Part shown: positions 30,634 through 39,511 of the stretch, piece by piece
Numbering within the stretch: position 1 is the first letter of the stretch
Layout: the number at the start of each line of letters is the position of its first letter
Assembly (NCBI GenBank): GCA_012840445.1
Contig: DULI01000007.1
Coordinates: 310,001-374,000 of the forward strand
DNA length: 64,000 bases
From: Clostridiales bacterium
Lineage (GTDB): Bacteria; Bacillota; Clostridia; Oscillospirales; Acutalibacteraceae
Direction of reading: 5' to 3'
The notes under the pieces: model-generated
The model's database searches: none
The model's input: only the letters and a program-made list of their open reading frames with translations
Told to the model about the DNA's origin: nothing
Program-made: the position numbers and the translations under genes

Positions 30634-33600
30634 TTGAAACCTATGTTAAGACTCAAAGCCATGTGTCTAGTATTGGCCTTTGTTATGATATTTGTGTCCT
30701 TGCCGATGGTGGTATTGTCCGCAGACAATAACTACAAAAACGGTCTTTGGGGCGAATACTACAACGGCGAAAAATTTGATACCTATGTGACTGCCAGAAC
30801 CGACAGTAGTATTAACTTCAGTTGGAGTGGCACAGCACCGGCACCCGGAGTCAATACCGAGCACTTCTCGATACGCTGGATAGGACAGATATTTGCCGAG
30901 TCCACAGATACATATACTTTCTACACCAGCACAGACGACGGTGTTAAACTTAAAATTAACGGCAAATATTTGATAATAGATAAAGGCCCCCATGGTCCAG
31001 AGGAGCGAAAAGGCACCATTGACCTGGAAGGCGGAAAGTATTACGAACTGGAAATTGAATATTATAACAGCTATGGCGGCGGCGAGATTAAACTGTACTG
31101 GCAAAGCCCGACTTTTGGGAAGCAAATCGTCCCTGCGCAATCGCTTTTCGCCCCAAAATATAAAGTAGATGTGACACTTGAATCGGGTTCCGATTACCAG
31201 ACCGCAAGGGCAAAGATGTTCTGTAATGAAAATATTGATGCAAAATTGGTCATGAAAAAATACGATCTTTACGGCAATCTGGTCGACAATTTTGAAAGCA
31301 ACAGAAACGGCCAATATTTATGGGAGGTCACCGACACCTTGGGGGATGAAAAGAATTTTTATTATTCCGCCTATGTTGTCGACAACGCCACAAATGAGGT
31401 AATATCAGAGGAAATAACAAAACAATTTGGCGTTGATTACACAGTAGACATTGATATCGACAATGTTTTGGGCGAGGTTTCACCTTATTTGTACGGCGCA
31501 TGTATAGAAGACGTTAACCATGAGCTGTATGGCGGAATCTGGGCACAGATGATCTTTGGCGAAAACTTTGCAGAGCCCGGCACGTTCGACGTAGATGGCG
31601 TGTCCATATACGGTGGCGATTGGACAACATCCGCCAGCGGGAATGACACTCAGATAAATGTACGTAGGGTAGATAACGGTCCTAAGCTTGTTTTTGATAA
31701 TCTTACCTGTACAACCGGCGAGGTTTCACTTGATGTTAAGGTTAGCGGCGACGGGCCTGCAGGACTTATTGTAAAGGTTTCTGACGCCGGAATGGGTGCC
31801 GATTCATTTAACGGCTATGAAATCGGCGTTATGAATAATGTGTTAAGGCTTGCAAAACACCAGCAAAATTACACAAATATAAGAGATGTACAATGCAACG
31901 CCCCGCTTAATACCTGGGTTAACCTGAAAGTACAAATGACCTCTGACAATTTAAAGATATACATAAATAATCAACTTATTACCGAATACACCGACCCCGC
32001 TCCCTTAACATCTGGCGCAATAGGTCTTCGCGCCTGGAATTGCGACGCAAGCTTTAAGAATATTAAATTTGGCAAAGACGTTAGCACCCCCACACTTATT
32101 GAAATGCCCAATTTCAGCAGCAAAGCCGTTAGCGGCATGTGGAGATCGGTAAAACGTGGCAACGCGGTAGGTGAATATAATTTTAATACCACTGACCCGT
32201 TTATTGGTTCAAAAAGCCAGGTTATATGTTTTACATCGGGTACGGGAGCTATTGGCATAAACAACATGGGGTTAAACCGCAAGGGCATGAATTTTGAAAA
32301 GGACAAGGATTACAACGGCTATTTCTATGCTAAGAGCCAGCAGGAAACACCCGTTTTCCTTGTATTTGAAAGCGCCAACGGGCAAACACAGTATTGCGAG
32401 ACCGAGGTATTAGTAAGCGGCAATGAATGGACCAAATATTCTTTTGAGCTGACTCCCAACGCCAAAGACGCGGCCGGCAGGTTTACAATAGAATTAAGAG
32501 CGCCCGGCAGTGTCGAAATCGGATATGTGTACCTGCAACCCGGCGAATGGGGCCTTTATAAAGGGCTGCCCTTCCGCCGCGATGTATGCGAAGCACTTGA
32601 AAACCAGGAACTCACAGTACTGCGTTTTGGAGGTTCCATGATTAACAACAACGGGTACATGTGGAAACGAATGCTGGGAGCGCCTGAATTTCGCGAAAAC
32701 TATTCAGGTCACTGGTATCCCTATTCTTCATTCGGGTTTGGAATCTTTGAATTCCTTCAATTGTGCGACTCGTTGGGAATCCTCGGCATTCCCGCGTTAA
32801 ACAGCTATGAATCCCCACAGGACGTGGCCGACTTTATAGATTTTGCCACCGGCACCGACCGGTCTAACCCATGGGTTCAAAAGCGCATAGAAATGGGCCA
32901 TCCCGAACCCTTTGATCTGCCTTATCTGCAGATTGGCAACGAGGAACGCATAGACCAAAACTTTGCCGCAAGGTTTAACAACATCGCAAGCTATGTATGG
33001 GCAAAGGATGAGAATATTATACTGGTAGCAGGTGACTTTGATTATAAAGAGATCATCAGAGATCCTTACAACTTCTCCGGTGCTGCCAGCGGTATTACCA
33101 CCCTGGCAGGGCACAAGCTAATCCTCGACCATGCTACCCAAAACGGCCGGGAAGTCTGGTTAGATATCCACTTCTGGACCAACAACCAGTTTGAAGCTAT
33201 GAATTTCTTTGACGCAGGTGTCAGTTTGTACAATGCCCTTAAAACCATTTGCCCCGATGCCAAGTTTAAGCTTGCGGTATTCGAGCTCAATTCCCACCAC
33301 CATATATTTGAAAGGGCGCTTGCTAACGCATATTGCATTAACCGCTCCGAAAGGCTGAGCGATATGTTTGCGGTTATGTGCTCGGCCAACTGCCTACAGG
33401 TAGACGGCCACAACGATAACGGCTGGGACCAGGGATTGGTATTCATGAATAATGACTCGGTATGGTATCAACCTCCGGCATACATTACCAAAATGTCATC
33501 AAGCGTTTACCAGCCCTATACGGTTGATGCGGTTCTGTCCGAGCAGGTTTTAGGGCTGGATGTAACCGCTACCAAGAGCGAGAATGGCAAAACCGTTGTT

Positions 33601-34047
33601 GCCAAAATCGTTAATGTGCAGGATAATAGCTGCAAAATTAAGCTGAATATCCCAGGGCTAGCCTCAGAATATGTCGACGCTAGAATTATCAGCTATGCAG
33701 ACGAACTGTCAGCGCGTAACACTTCGAAAAACCCGCAGAACAGCAAACCGAAAGACGAAATTGTAATCCGAAATGCATTAAATAACGGCAGCATGACATA
33801 CGAACTGCCTGCCAATTCCTACACCACAATCGTGCTTACGGTTTCCGAATTAACCCGCAAACCCGGCGACATAAACGGTGACGATAAAGTCACAGTTGTC
33901 GACATAGTCGCGCTTAGAGGCATTATTATGAACGAAACGGAATTAGACCCGGATACCTTCAGGATAGCCGACTTGAATGAAGACGGCTATATCTCGGTAA
34001 CCGATATCATCGCACTGCGCAGAATAATAATGTCACAAACCGACTAA
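30634..34047 (+). CDS. Secreted GH51-like alpha-L-arabinofuranosidase with PA14 and dockerin
   Basis: 1137 residues. A signal peptide (1 to about 29) is followed by a PA14 domain (about 35-175: GLWGEYYNGEKF, YTFYTSTDDGVKLKING). A linker leads to a GH51-type start, SPYLYGACIEDVNHELYGG (about 285-305). A LamG/DUF1080-like module (about 325-485) interrupts the barrel, which then resumes; likely acid/base E770 is in QIGNEERID and likely nucleophile E884 in VFELNSHHH. A type I dockerin ends the protein ([35 protein letters not shown]). Start TTG 30634 with GGAAGGGGG upstream. It should remove arabinose side chains from plant polysaccharide; the GH51 call is by motif only. Confidence 0.82.
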   Translation: MKPMLRLKAMCLVLAFVMIFVSLPMVVLSADNNYKNGLWGEYYNGEKFDTYVTARTDSSINFSWSGTAPAPGVNTEHFSIRWIGQIFAESTDTYTFYTSTDDGVKLKINGKYLIIDKGPHGPEERKGTIDLEGGKYYELEIEYYNSYGGGEIKLYWQSPTFGKQIVPAQSLFAPKYKVDVTLESGSDYQTARAKMFCNENIDAKLVMKKYDLYGNLVDNFESNRNGQYLWEVTDTLGDEKNFYYSAYVVDNATNEVISEEITKQFGVDYTVDIDIDNVLGEVSPYLYGACIEDVNHELYGGIWAQMIFGENFAEPGTFDVDGVSIYGGDWTTSASGNDTQINVRRVDNGPKLVFDNLTCTTGEVSLDVKVSGDGPAGLIVKVSDAGMGADSFNGYEIGVMNNVLRLAKHQQNYTNIRDVQCNAPLNTWVNLKVQMTSDNLKIYINNQLITEYTDPAPLTSGAIGLRAWNCDASFKNIKFGKDVSTPTLIEMPNFSSKAVSGMWRSVKRGNAVGEYNFNTTDPFIGSKSQVICFTSGTGAIGINNMGLNRKGMNFEKDKDYNGYFYAKSQQETPVFLVFESANGQTQYCETEVLVSGNEWTKYSFELTPNAKDAAGRFTIELRAPGSVEIGYVYLQPGEWGLYKGLPFRRDVCEALENQELTVLRFGGSMINNNGYMWKRMLGAPEFRENYSGHWYPYSSFGFGIFEFLQLCDSLGILGIPALNSYESPQDVADFIDFATGTDRSNPWVQKRIEMGHPEPFDLPYLQIGNEERIDQNFAARFNNIASYVWAKDENIILVAGDFDYKEIIRDPYNFSGAASGITTLAGHKLILDHATQNGREVWLDIHFWTNNQFEAMNFFDAGVSLYNALKTICPDAKFKLAVFELNSHHHIFERALANAYCINRSERLSDMFAVMCSANCLQVDGHNDNGWDQGLVFMNNDSVWYQPPAYITKMSSSVYQPYTVDAVLSEQVLGLDVTATKSENGKTVVAKIVNVQDNSCKIKLNIPGLASEYVDARIISYADELSARNTSKNPQNSKPKDEIVIRNALNNGSMTYELPANSYTTIVLTVSELTRKPGDINGDDKVTVVDIVALRGIIMNETELDPDTFRIADLNEDGYISVTDIIALRRIIMSQTD

Positions 34048-34060
34048 TCCAATCCAAATT

Positions 34061-34092
34061 AAAAGGGGAGATTTCAATCTCCCCTTTTTAAT
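34061..34092. terminator. Bidirectional terminator
   Basis: AAAAGGGGAGAT (34061-34072) and ATCTCCCCTTTT (34077-34088) with A/T-rich flanks, between the GH51-like gene and the convergent ABC-F gene. Confidence 0.88.
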
Positions 34093-34093
34093 T

Positions 34094-35635
34094 TTATACT
34101 TTTACTCGGGTTTCCAGAAGCCCGTTTTCAGTAAGTTCATAAATTTTGCTGCAAACCTGCGTAATATATTTCCTGTCATGCGACACGCTAATAATGCAGC
34201 CTTTAAAAGATCTTAAAATGTCGCGTATTACCGGGTTAGAAAGTGGCGAAAAGTTGCGGGTAGGCTCATCAAGAATTAATACATTGCTGTTTTGCAGTAT
34301 CATCTTAATGAATAAAAGCTTTGCCTTTTGCCCGCCAGAAAGTTCAGATATCGGATGCTCCATTTCATCAGCGGTGTATTTCACGCTTCCAAGAAGTGTG
34401 CGCACGCGGGTTATATCTCCCTTATCACCAGAAGGGGCCAAAAACTCCACCGGCGTTTTGGATAAATTGAGCATTTCCTCGTAGTTTTGGGGCATATAAG
34501 CTGCATTAATGTCCTTGCGCGCAAGCAGCATATCCGCAATTAGTTTTAACAGTGTGGTCTTGCCCGATCCATTTTCGCCGACAATGCAGACTTTTTCAGG
34601 GCCGGTAATATTAAGGCTTATGTTATTAGCAAGTATCCTTTCCCCCATTTGCAATTTGTCTATTTCAAGTTCCAAAACGGTCTTCCCGTTGGGTATAAAT
34701 ATGCCCTCGTTAAATTTCAGCATTATCTCTTCTTCCACATCGGGAATTTGGGTAATGTTTTCCTTTTCTTTCTCGAGCCTGCGGCCTAAAGATTTTACCG
34801 ATTTCATTTTCTTTTTAAGAAGTCGCCCGCCTGATGGGTTTGAGCGGGATATGGTGTTTTGTTCATGTTCAACCTGCTGGAATATACGCCGGTATTTCTC
34901 CATCTTTTTTTCAAACTCGCTTCTTTCCTTGCGGGCGATTTGCTCCTGATGCTCCAATTTCGACTGCCTTTGTTCAACATAATCACGGTACCCCATTTGG
35001 GCTACTGTATGGCGCGGCATAGTTTTTCGGCGCACCAGTTCCAGATGTATAATCGTATTGGCTGTGCGTTCTAATAGGGTTTCGTCGTGGGACACAAACA
35101 AAACCGGCTGCTCGCATGAATTAATAAATCTTTCTAGCCATTCCAGCGTATTAATATCTATGTCATTCGAGGGCTCGTCAAGCAGCAGGATGTCAGGGTT
35201 ATTCATTAATATACTGCTAAACTGCAGTTTCACCTTTTCTCCGCCTGAAAGCGTCCCAACAATCTGGTCGGAATAAAAAATATCGCAAGGCAGGCCCAAC
35301 CAGTAAGCAATATTCGCCAGCTCTTTTGGGGTGATGTCGAAAAAATGCGGGTTATTACTGCAAAACTCGTAAACCGTTTTCGCATTGTCATCCTGCGGCA
35401 GTTCCTGAGCAAGATATCCTAATTTTAAATTATTCTTAATTATATCGCCGGTATATTCAATATAGCCTTCAACAAGCTTTGCATCGTATATTAGTTTGAG
35501 CAGCGTCGATTTTCCGTTGCCTTCTTCACCAATTATTGCCGCCTTGTCGCCTTTATTTAAATTAAATGAAAGGTCTTTTATTAAAACTCTAAGGTCTTTC
35601 TTATGAGTAAGCGTAAGATTCCTGATTTGTAGCAT
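34094..35635 (-). CDS. ABC-F ATPase, probable antibiotic-resistance (ribosome protection) type
   Basis: 513 residues, two ABC domains and no membrane helices. Domain 1 has GEEGNGKST, LSGGE and LLLDEPSNDIDI. Domain 2 has GENGSGKTT, LSGGQKAKLL and LILDEPTRNFSP (unusual in place of TNHLD). Between them is a charged coiled-coil linker (about 190-300), the part that reaches into the ribosome in ARE-ABCF proteins. Such proteins dislodge drugs such as lincosamides, pleuromutilins or streptogramins. ATG 35635 has GGAGG 5 nt upstream; the upstream in-frame ATG (35647) overlaps that site. The attenuator leader supports a drug-inducible resistance role, but specificity cannot be read. Confidence 0.87.
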   Translation of the reverse strand: MLQIRNLTLTHKKDLRVLIKDLSFNLNKGDKAAIIGEEGNGKSTLLKLIYDAKLVEGYIEYTGDIIKNNLKLGYLAQELPQDDNAKTVYEFCSNNPHFFDITPKELANIAYWLGLPCDIFYSDQIVGTLSGGEKVKLQFSSILMNNPDILLLDEPSNDIDINTLEWLERFINSCEQPVLFVSHDETLLERTANTIIHLELVRRKTMPRHTVAQMGYRDYVEQRQSKLEHQEQIARKERSEFEKKMEKYRRIFQQVEHEQNTISRSNPSGGRLLKKKMKSVKSLGRRLEKEKENITQIPDVEEEIMLKFNEGIFIPNGKTVLELEIDKLQMGERILANNISLNITGPEKVCIVGENGSGKTTLLKLIADMLLARKDINAAYMPQNYEEMLNLSKTPVEFLAPSGDKGDITRVRTLLGSVKYTADEMEHPISELSGGQKAKLLFIKMILQNSNVLILDEPTRNFSPLSNPVIRDILRSFKGCIISVSHDRKYITQVCSKIYELTENGLLETRVKV

Positions 35636-35647
35636 AAAAACCTCCAT

Positions 35648-35835
35648 AAAAAAAGCTGCTTCCGGTAACCGAAAGCAGACAAATACGAAATCAGACCTAA
35701 TTTTAGGTGAAATATATCGTATTATAATCTATTTTCGGTTACAGAAACCAAGCCCACTGTTTTGTGGGATTAAATAATTTCTGTAGCTTTGAAAATAGAT
35801 TATATTAACACCTTTTCACCCATTTCTCTGTTGTT
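35648..35835 (-). promoter_or_regulatory. Transcription attenuator leader of the ABC-F gene
   Basis: In minus-strand order the leader holds three parts. First is a 7-codon uORF. Second is a long hairpin: ATAATCTATTTTC (35803-35791) with GAAAATAGATTAT (35736-35724), plus TACAGAAA/TTTCTGTA and a CCCAC/GTGGG tip. Third is a terminator, CTGCTTTCGG-TTA-CCGGAAGCAG plus seven T (35678-35648), directly before the coding region. GTAACCGAAA (35742-35733) is perfectly complementary to TTTCGGTTAC (35674-35665) of the terminator, forming an antiterminator when the long hairpin is blocked. Confidence 0.8.
35800..35823 (-). CDS. Candidate leader peptide MGEKVLI of the ABC-F attenuator
   Basis: ATG-GGT-GAA-AAG-GTG-TTA-ATA-TAA, seven residues, starting about 13 nt into the predicted transcript. 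Its last codons and stop lie inside the 5' arm of the long leader hairpin, so a ribosome stalled here would free the antiterminator. The ribosome site is weak (AGAG), which lowers confidence. Confidence 0.55.
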   Translation of the reverse strand: MGEKVLI

Positions 35836-35841
35836 AATTTT

Positions 35842-35870
35842 ATTATAAATGTGTCTATCTTAACTGTCAA
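35842..35870 (-). promoter_or_regulatory. Consensus promoter of the ABC-F leader
   Basis: On the minus strand TTGACA (35870-35865), 17-bp spacer, TATAAT (35847-35842). Both hexamers are perfect. The start is expected near 35835. The -35 lies just beyond the flavodoxin stop codon. Confidence 0.88.
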
Positions 35871-36387
35871 TATTTGAAATATAGCTAATTATGGGTTCAA
35901 GCTGCGCTTTATCAGTCTTATCAAAACCGTCACCCGCCTGAATCAAAGCCTCTTCCAACGGCTCGCGATTTTCAAGCGCCTTCTTTGCTATTGCACGCTG
36001 TATTATTTTACACAAAGTGCGGTCCAGAAACGACAGCTTATTTATACTAAGCGCGCCTTGCAAATAGAATAGCGGTACATTAAGGTCTCGAAGATTTCGC
36101 TGCTTTAAATTTTTTATATTATCCTGATCCTGTCCTGTAACGCCAACCGCAAACACAATTATATTTTTACCGGAAAGTGCTTTTATGTGTTTGTGCAAAA
36201 AACTAATTCCGGCTATGCTTCCGGCGTAAACACCGCCTCCAATAATAATGGTGTCATATTGGGCTAAATCGCCAATTTGTGCCTTTCGGATATCATTTAA
36301 ATCACAGCCAAGCGCTTCACTTAACCACTGTGCGTATTTGCGGGTTGTACCGTATTTGGATTTGTAAAGTATTATACTCTTTGACAT
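35860..36387 (-). CDS. Flavodoxin-domain protein (HemG-like)
   Basis: 175 residues. The N-terminal flavin phosphate loop is YKSKYGTTRKYAQWL; DTIIIGGGVYAGSI and VFAVGVTGQ follow the flavodoxin_5 (menaquinone-type protoporphyrinogen oxidase-like) pattern. No haem genes are adjacent, so the redox partner is unknown. Cytosolic. It is upstream of the ABC-F gene on the same strand, but that gene has its own promoter. Confidence 0.8.
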   Translation of the reverse strand: MSKSIILYKSKYGTTRKYAQWLSEALGCDLNDIRKAQIGDLAQYDTIIIGGGVYAGSIAGISFLHKHIKALSGKNIIVFAVGVTGQDQDNIKNLKQRNLRDLNVPLFYLQGALSINKLSFLDRTLCKIIQRAIAKKALENREPLEEALIQAGDGFDKTDKAQLEPIISYISNIDS

Positions 36388-36484
36388 ATCTGCACTTGCC
36401 CTTCAATTTTTTTTATATTATACACCGGCAATTAACAAATAACAATCTTTGCCAATTCTATTTTTAGGTACATCTTTGTTTAGC

Positions 36485-36513
36485 TTGACATAATCTAGAA
36501 AATGATTTATACT
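36485..36513 (+). promoter_or_regulatory. Promoter of the zinc operon
   Basis: TTGACA (36485-36490), 17-bp spacer, TATACT (36508-36513). Expected start near 36520, inside the operator that follows. Confidence 0.8.
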
Positions 36514-36536
36514 AATTTGCAAATAATTTGCAAATT
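36514..36536 (+). promoter_or_regulatory. Candidate Fur/Zur-type operator
   Basis: AATTTGCAAAT occurs twice in tandem, giving a near-palindromic 22-bp site directly after the -10 and over the expected transcription start. Its place before a Fur-family gene and a zinc importer suggests autoregulation by metal-loaded repressor. Confidence 0.6.
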
Positions 36537-36549
36537 CGGAGGAATTAAT

Positions 36550-36939
36550 TTGTCCAGTTATGTAACCGAGCAGAGAAAACGGATTTTAGAGATACTAAAA
36601 AACAGCTCTGAACGGCTTTTCACGGTTGAAGAGCTGGCAGAAATGCTAAGTTGCGAGGGCATTAGCCTTAGCACGGTTTACAGGACGATTAACCGGCTGT
36701 ACAGCAAGGGGCTTGTCCGCAGGACCGCCATTGACGGCAGCCGCAAGTTCGCATATCAGTATATAGATGACGAGCACTGCACAGAACACCTGCATTTAAG
36801 CTGTACGCAGTGCGGCAAAATTTTTCACCTTGAAAACGACATCTCAAGCAATCTAATAAAACAAATCCAGCAAAAAAACAACTTTTTAATAGATAACAGC
36901 AAAACTCTGCTGCGCGGCATCTGTGACAGGTGCAAGTAA
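36550..36939 (+). CDS. zur: Fur-family regulator, probable zinc sensor Zur
   Basis: 129 residues: an N-terminal winged helix (TVEELAEMLSCEGISLSTVY then RTINRL), the metal-sensing HLHLSCTQCGK block, and paired cysteines C-x2-C twice (CTQC and CDRC) for the structural zinc. Fur paralogues cannot be told apart safely by eye, but the co-directional znuACB genes point to Zur. The start is TTG 36550 with CGGAGGAA 6 nt upstream. First gene of the operon. Confidence 0.87.
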   Translation: MSSYVTEQRKRILEILKNSSERLFTVEELAEMLSCEGISLSTVYRTINRLYSKGLVRRTAIDGSRKFAYQYIDDEHCTEHLHLSCTQCGKIFHLENDISSNLIKQIQQKNNFLIDNSKTLLRGICDRCK

Positions 36940-36961
36940 TTTTAAAACTGCGAGGTATGAA

Positions 36962-37924
36962 ATGAGAAAACTGATTATTTCTTTTTTGGTTGCTATAGCG
37001 GTTTTAAGCACAGTATTTATTCCCGGTTGCAGCGGGAATACAGCAAAAGACGGTCTTAATATTGTCTGCACGCTGTTTCCCCAGTATGATTTTGTGCGCG
37101 CGATTTTGGGAGATAAGATTAACGATGTAGCCGTTACCTACCTGCTGGATGACGGATCGGATATTCACAACTACAAAAACAACATTACCGCAGCAGATAA
37201 AATCACCATCATCTCCAGCGATTTATTAATTTTCGTAGGTGGTGAGTCCGACCGCTGGATTGAGCAACTGCTTGAAGATCCAAGCCGCAACCCGGACCTT
37301 ATTGCCATCCCGATGTTGGATATAATCAACAACCCTAAATTGGAGGAGGACAACCACGAAGAAATTGGCTATCAGGAACACGAGGAAACCTATGATGAAC
37401 ATGTGTGGCTTTCTGTAAAGAATTCAATTGAAATATGCAACGCAATCTGCGATGCTTTTGTATCCCTCGACCCCGAAAACGCTGATATTTACCGCCATAA
37501 TGTCAAAAATTATGTAAACCAACTTGAGGCGTTGGACAATGAGTACAAAGAAATGGTGGAAAGTTCAAAACGCCGTGTTGTCGTGTTTGCCGACCGGTAC
37601 CCCTTTCGTTATTTAATGGAAGACTACTCAATTACCTGTTACGCCGCCCTGCCCGGCTGCTCTACCGAGACAGATGCCAAATATGAAAACATAATCGCAT
37701 TATCCAAGGTTATAGACGAATACGATATTCCTTATCTGCTAACCCTTGAAAACTCCAAAATAAACATAGCCGACCAGGTAATTAATAACAGTAAGAAAAG
37801 ACCGGTAAAAATCGGAGTATTGAATTCGCTTCAATCTGTTACAAGCAAGGAAATTGAGGCGGGGATTTCTTACCTTTCGGTCATGCGGCAGAACCTTGAA
37901 GTATTAAAAGGAGCCTTGAACTGA
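36962..37924 (+). CDS. znuA: Zinc ABC transporter substrate-binding lipoprotein ZnuA
   Basis: 320 residues. Signal peptide with lipobox FIPGC (lipidated Cys about residue 25), then a cluster-9 fold: CTLFPQYDFVRAI, DIHNYKN with a metal His, a His/Glu-rich loop (NHEEIGYQEHEETYDEH) leading to VWLS, and VVVFADRYPFRYL. It captures zinc (possibly manganese) outside the membrane. ATG 36962 follows GAGG. Starts 22 bp after zur. Confidence 0.9.
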   Translation: MRKLIISFLVAIAVLSTVFIPGCSGNTAKDGLNIVCTLFPQYDFVRAILGDKINDVAVTYLLDDGSDIHNYKNNITAADKITIISSDLLIFVGGESDRWIEQLLEDPSRNPDLIAIPMLDIINNPKLEEDNHEEIGYQEHEETYDEHVWLSVKNSIEICNAICDAFVSLDPENADIYRHNVKNYVNQLEALDNEYKEMVESSKRRVVVFADRYPFRYLMEDYSITCYAALPGCSTETDAKYENIIALSKVIDEYDIPYLLTLENSKINIADQVINNSKKRPVKIGVLNSLQSVTSKEIEAGISYLSVMRQNLEVLKGALN

Positions 37925-37925
37925 T

Positions 37926-38633
37926 ATGGCGCTTATTACATGTAAAGATTTATGCCTTGCGTATGACGGCAAAATTGTTTTAAACAATCTTAATTTCCAT
38001 GTAAATTCGGGTGATTACCTTTGCATTGTGGGCGAAAACGGCTCGGGTAAAACCACGCTCATGCACGCGCTATTGGGTCTTAAATCCCCATTGCACGGCG
38101 AGGTGCTGTTTGAGGAGGGCTTAAACCTTAAGGATATTGGCTATCTTCCGCAACAGACAATAGTGCAAAGGGATTTCCCGGCTTCGGTGCGCGAGGTGGT
38201 GCTCTCTGGGTGCCTTAACCGTTTAGGATTTTTTCCATTCTATAGCAGAACAGAAAAACAAATAGCCAAAACTAATATGGACAGATTGGGTATAGCAAGC
38301 CTTGCAAACCGGTGCTACCGCGAATTATCTGGCGGTCAGCAGCAAAGGGTACTACTGGCTAGGGCTTTGTGTTCTGCCAAGCGCCTGCTGCTACTTGATG
38401 AGCCTGCCTCGGGGCTTGACCCCAGGATGACTCAGGAGATGTATTCGTTAATATCCGAACTTAATCAAAAGGACCAAATCACAATAATCATGATTTCACA
38501 CGATATCGCTGCGGCGGTAAAATACGCTTCAAACATACTTCATTTAGGCAAACAGCTTTTTTTCGGCAGCACTAAAGAGTATATGGAATCTGGCATCGGC
38601 AGGGCATATTCAGGTAACGGAGGATGCGCATGA
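37926..38633 (+). CDS. znuC: Zinc ABC transporter ATP-binding protein ZnuC
   Basis: 235 residues: Walker A GENGSGKTT, Q-loop YLPQQT, signature LSGGQQQRVLLARAL, Walker B LLLLDEPASGLD, H-loop MISHD. It energises uptake with ZnuB. It starts 1 nt after the znuA stop, with GGAG upstream, and its TGA overlaps the znuB ATG. Confidence 0.93.
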   Translation: MALITCKDLCLAYDGKIVLNNLNFHVNSGDYLCIVGENGSGKTTLMHALLGLKSPLHGEVLFEEGLNLKDIGYLPQQTIVQRDFPASVREVVLSGCLNRLGFFPFYSRTEKQIAKTNMDRLGIASLANRCYRELSGGQQQRVLLARALCSAKRLLLLDEPASGLDPRMTQEMYSLISELNQKDQITIIMISHDIAAAVKYASNILHLGKQLFFGSTKEYMESGIGRAYSGNGGCA

Positions 38634-39490
38634 ACGAATATATAAGCACTCTATCAGAATATCTGTCATATCCGTTTGTGCGCTATTCAATAATAGTTGG
38701 GGCACTAATTTCCTTATGCGCTTCGCTATTGGGCGTGCCGCTAGTACTCAAACGCTATTCAATGATCGGAGACGGGCTGTCCCACGTGGCTTTCGGAGCG
38801 GTGGCGGTAGCCGCGGTTACGCGTCTTACCAGCAGCATGCTGGTTGTCCTGCCCGTTACAGTAATAGCGGCAGTGCTAATCCTTAAAACCAGCCAAAACG
38901 CCAAAATTAAGGGCGACGCGGTAATTGCCATGATTTCGGTTGGCTCGCTGGCCGTAGGATACTTACTGCTTAATAAATTTTCTAGTTCTGCCAATGTCAG
39001 CGGAGATGTGTGCAGCACTTTGTTTGGCTCTATGTCGATACTGAACCTATCCGTAAATGATGTATGGCTGTGCCTTGGACTTTCGGTTTTGGTAATAGCC
39101 ATTTTTATCTTGTTCTACAACAAAATTTTTGCCGTTACATTTGATGAAAACTTTGCAAGTGCCACGGGTACCAAATCGGGTATGTATAACCTGATGATTG
39201 CCGTAATAACAGCGGTGGTCATTGTGCTTGCAATGAACCTTGTGGGCGCGCTGCTAATCTCGGCGTTGATTATCTTTCCTTCCCTGTCGTCTATGAGGGT
39301 ATTTAAAAGTTTTCGCTCGGTTATTATAAGCTCCGCAGTGATTGCGGTAAGCTGCGCCATCATAGGCATACTTATATCAATTCTGTGGAGTACGCCCGTC
39401 GGTTCAACCATTGTAGCTGTCAATATTGTTATATTTTGTTTGTTTTATGTTGCCGGACTTTTGCCAAACTTTAAAGGTCATTTACATTAA
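38630..39490 (+). CDS. znuB: Zinc ABC transporter permease ZnuB
   Basis: 286 residues, eight or nine membrane helices, ABC-3 permease family (SMIGDGLSHVAFGAVAVAAV, LVGALLISALIIFPSL). ATG 38630 is chosen because GGAGG lies 6 nt upstream and the codon overlaps the znuC stop (ATGA); an in-frame ATG at 38624 would overlap that site. Confidence 0.93.
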   Translation: MNEYISTLSEYLSYPFVRYSIIVGALISLCASLLGVPLVLKRYSMIGDGLSHVAFGAVAVAAVTRLTSSMLVVLPVTVIAAVLILKTSQNAKIKGDAVIAMISVGSLAVGYLLLNKFSSSANVSGDVCSTLFGSMSILNLSVNDVWLCLGLSVLVIAIFILFYNKIFAVTFDENFASATGTKSGMYNLMIAVITAVVIVLAMNLVGALLISALIIFPSLSSMRVFKSFRSVIISSAVIAVSCAIIGILISILWSTPVGSTIVAVNIVIFCLFYVAGLLPNFKGHLH

Positions 39491-39511
39491 AATCTTGCAG
39501 GAGTGAGAGCT

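Noticed and set aside
30667-31314. A 215-codon open frame antisense to the PA14 part of the GH51-like gene
   Set aside because: Antisense shadow; the sense strand has signal peptide and domain evidence.
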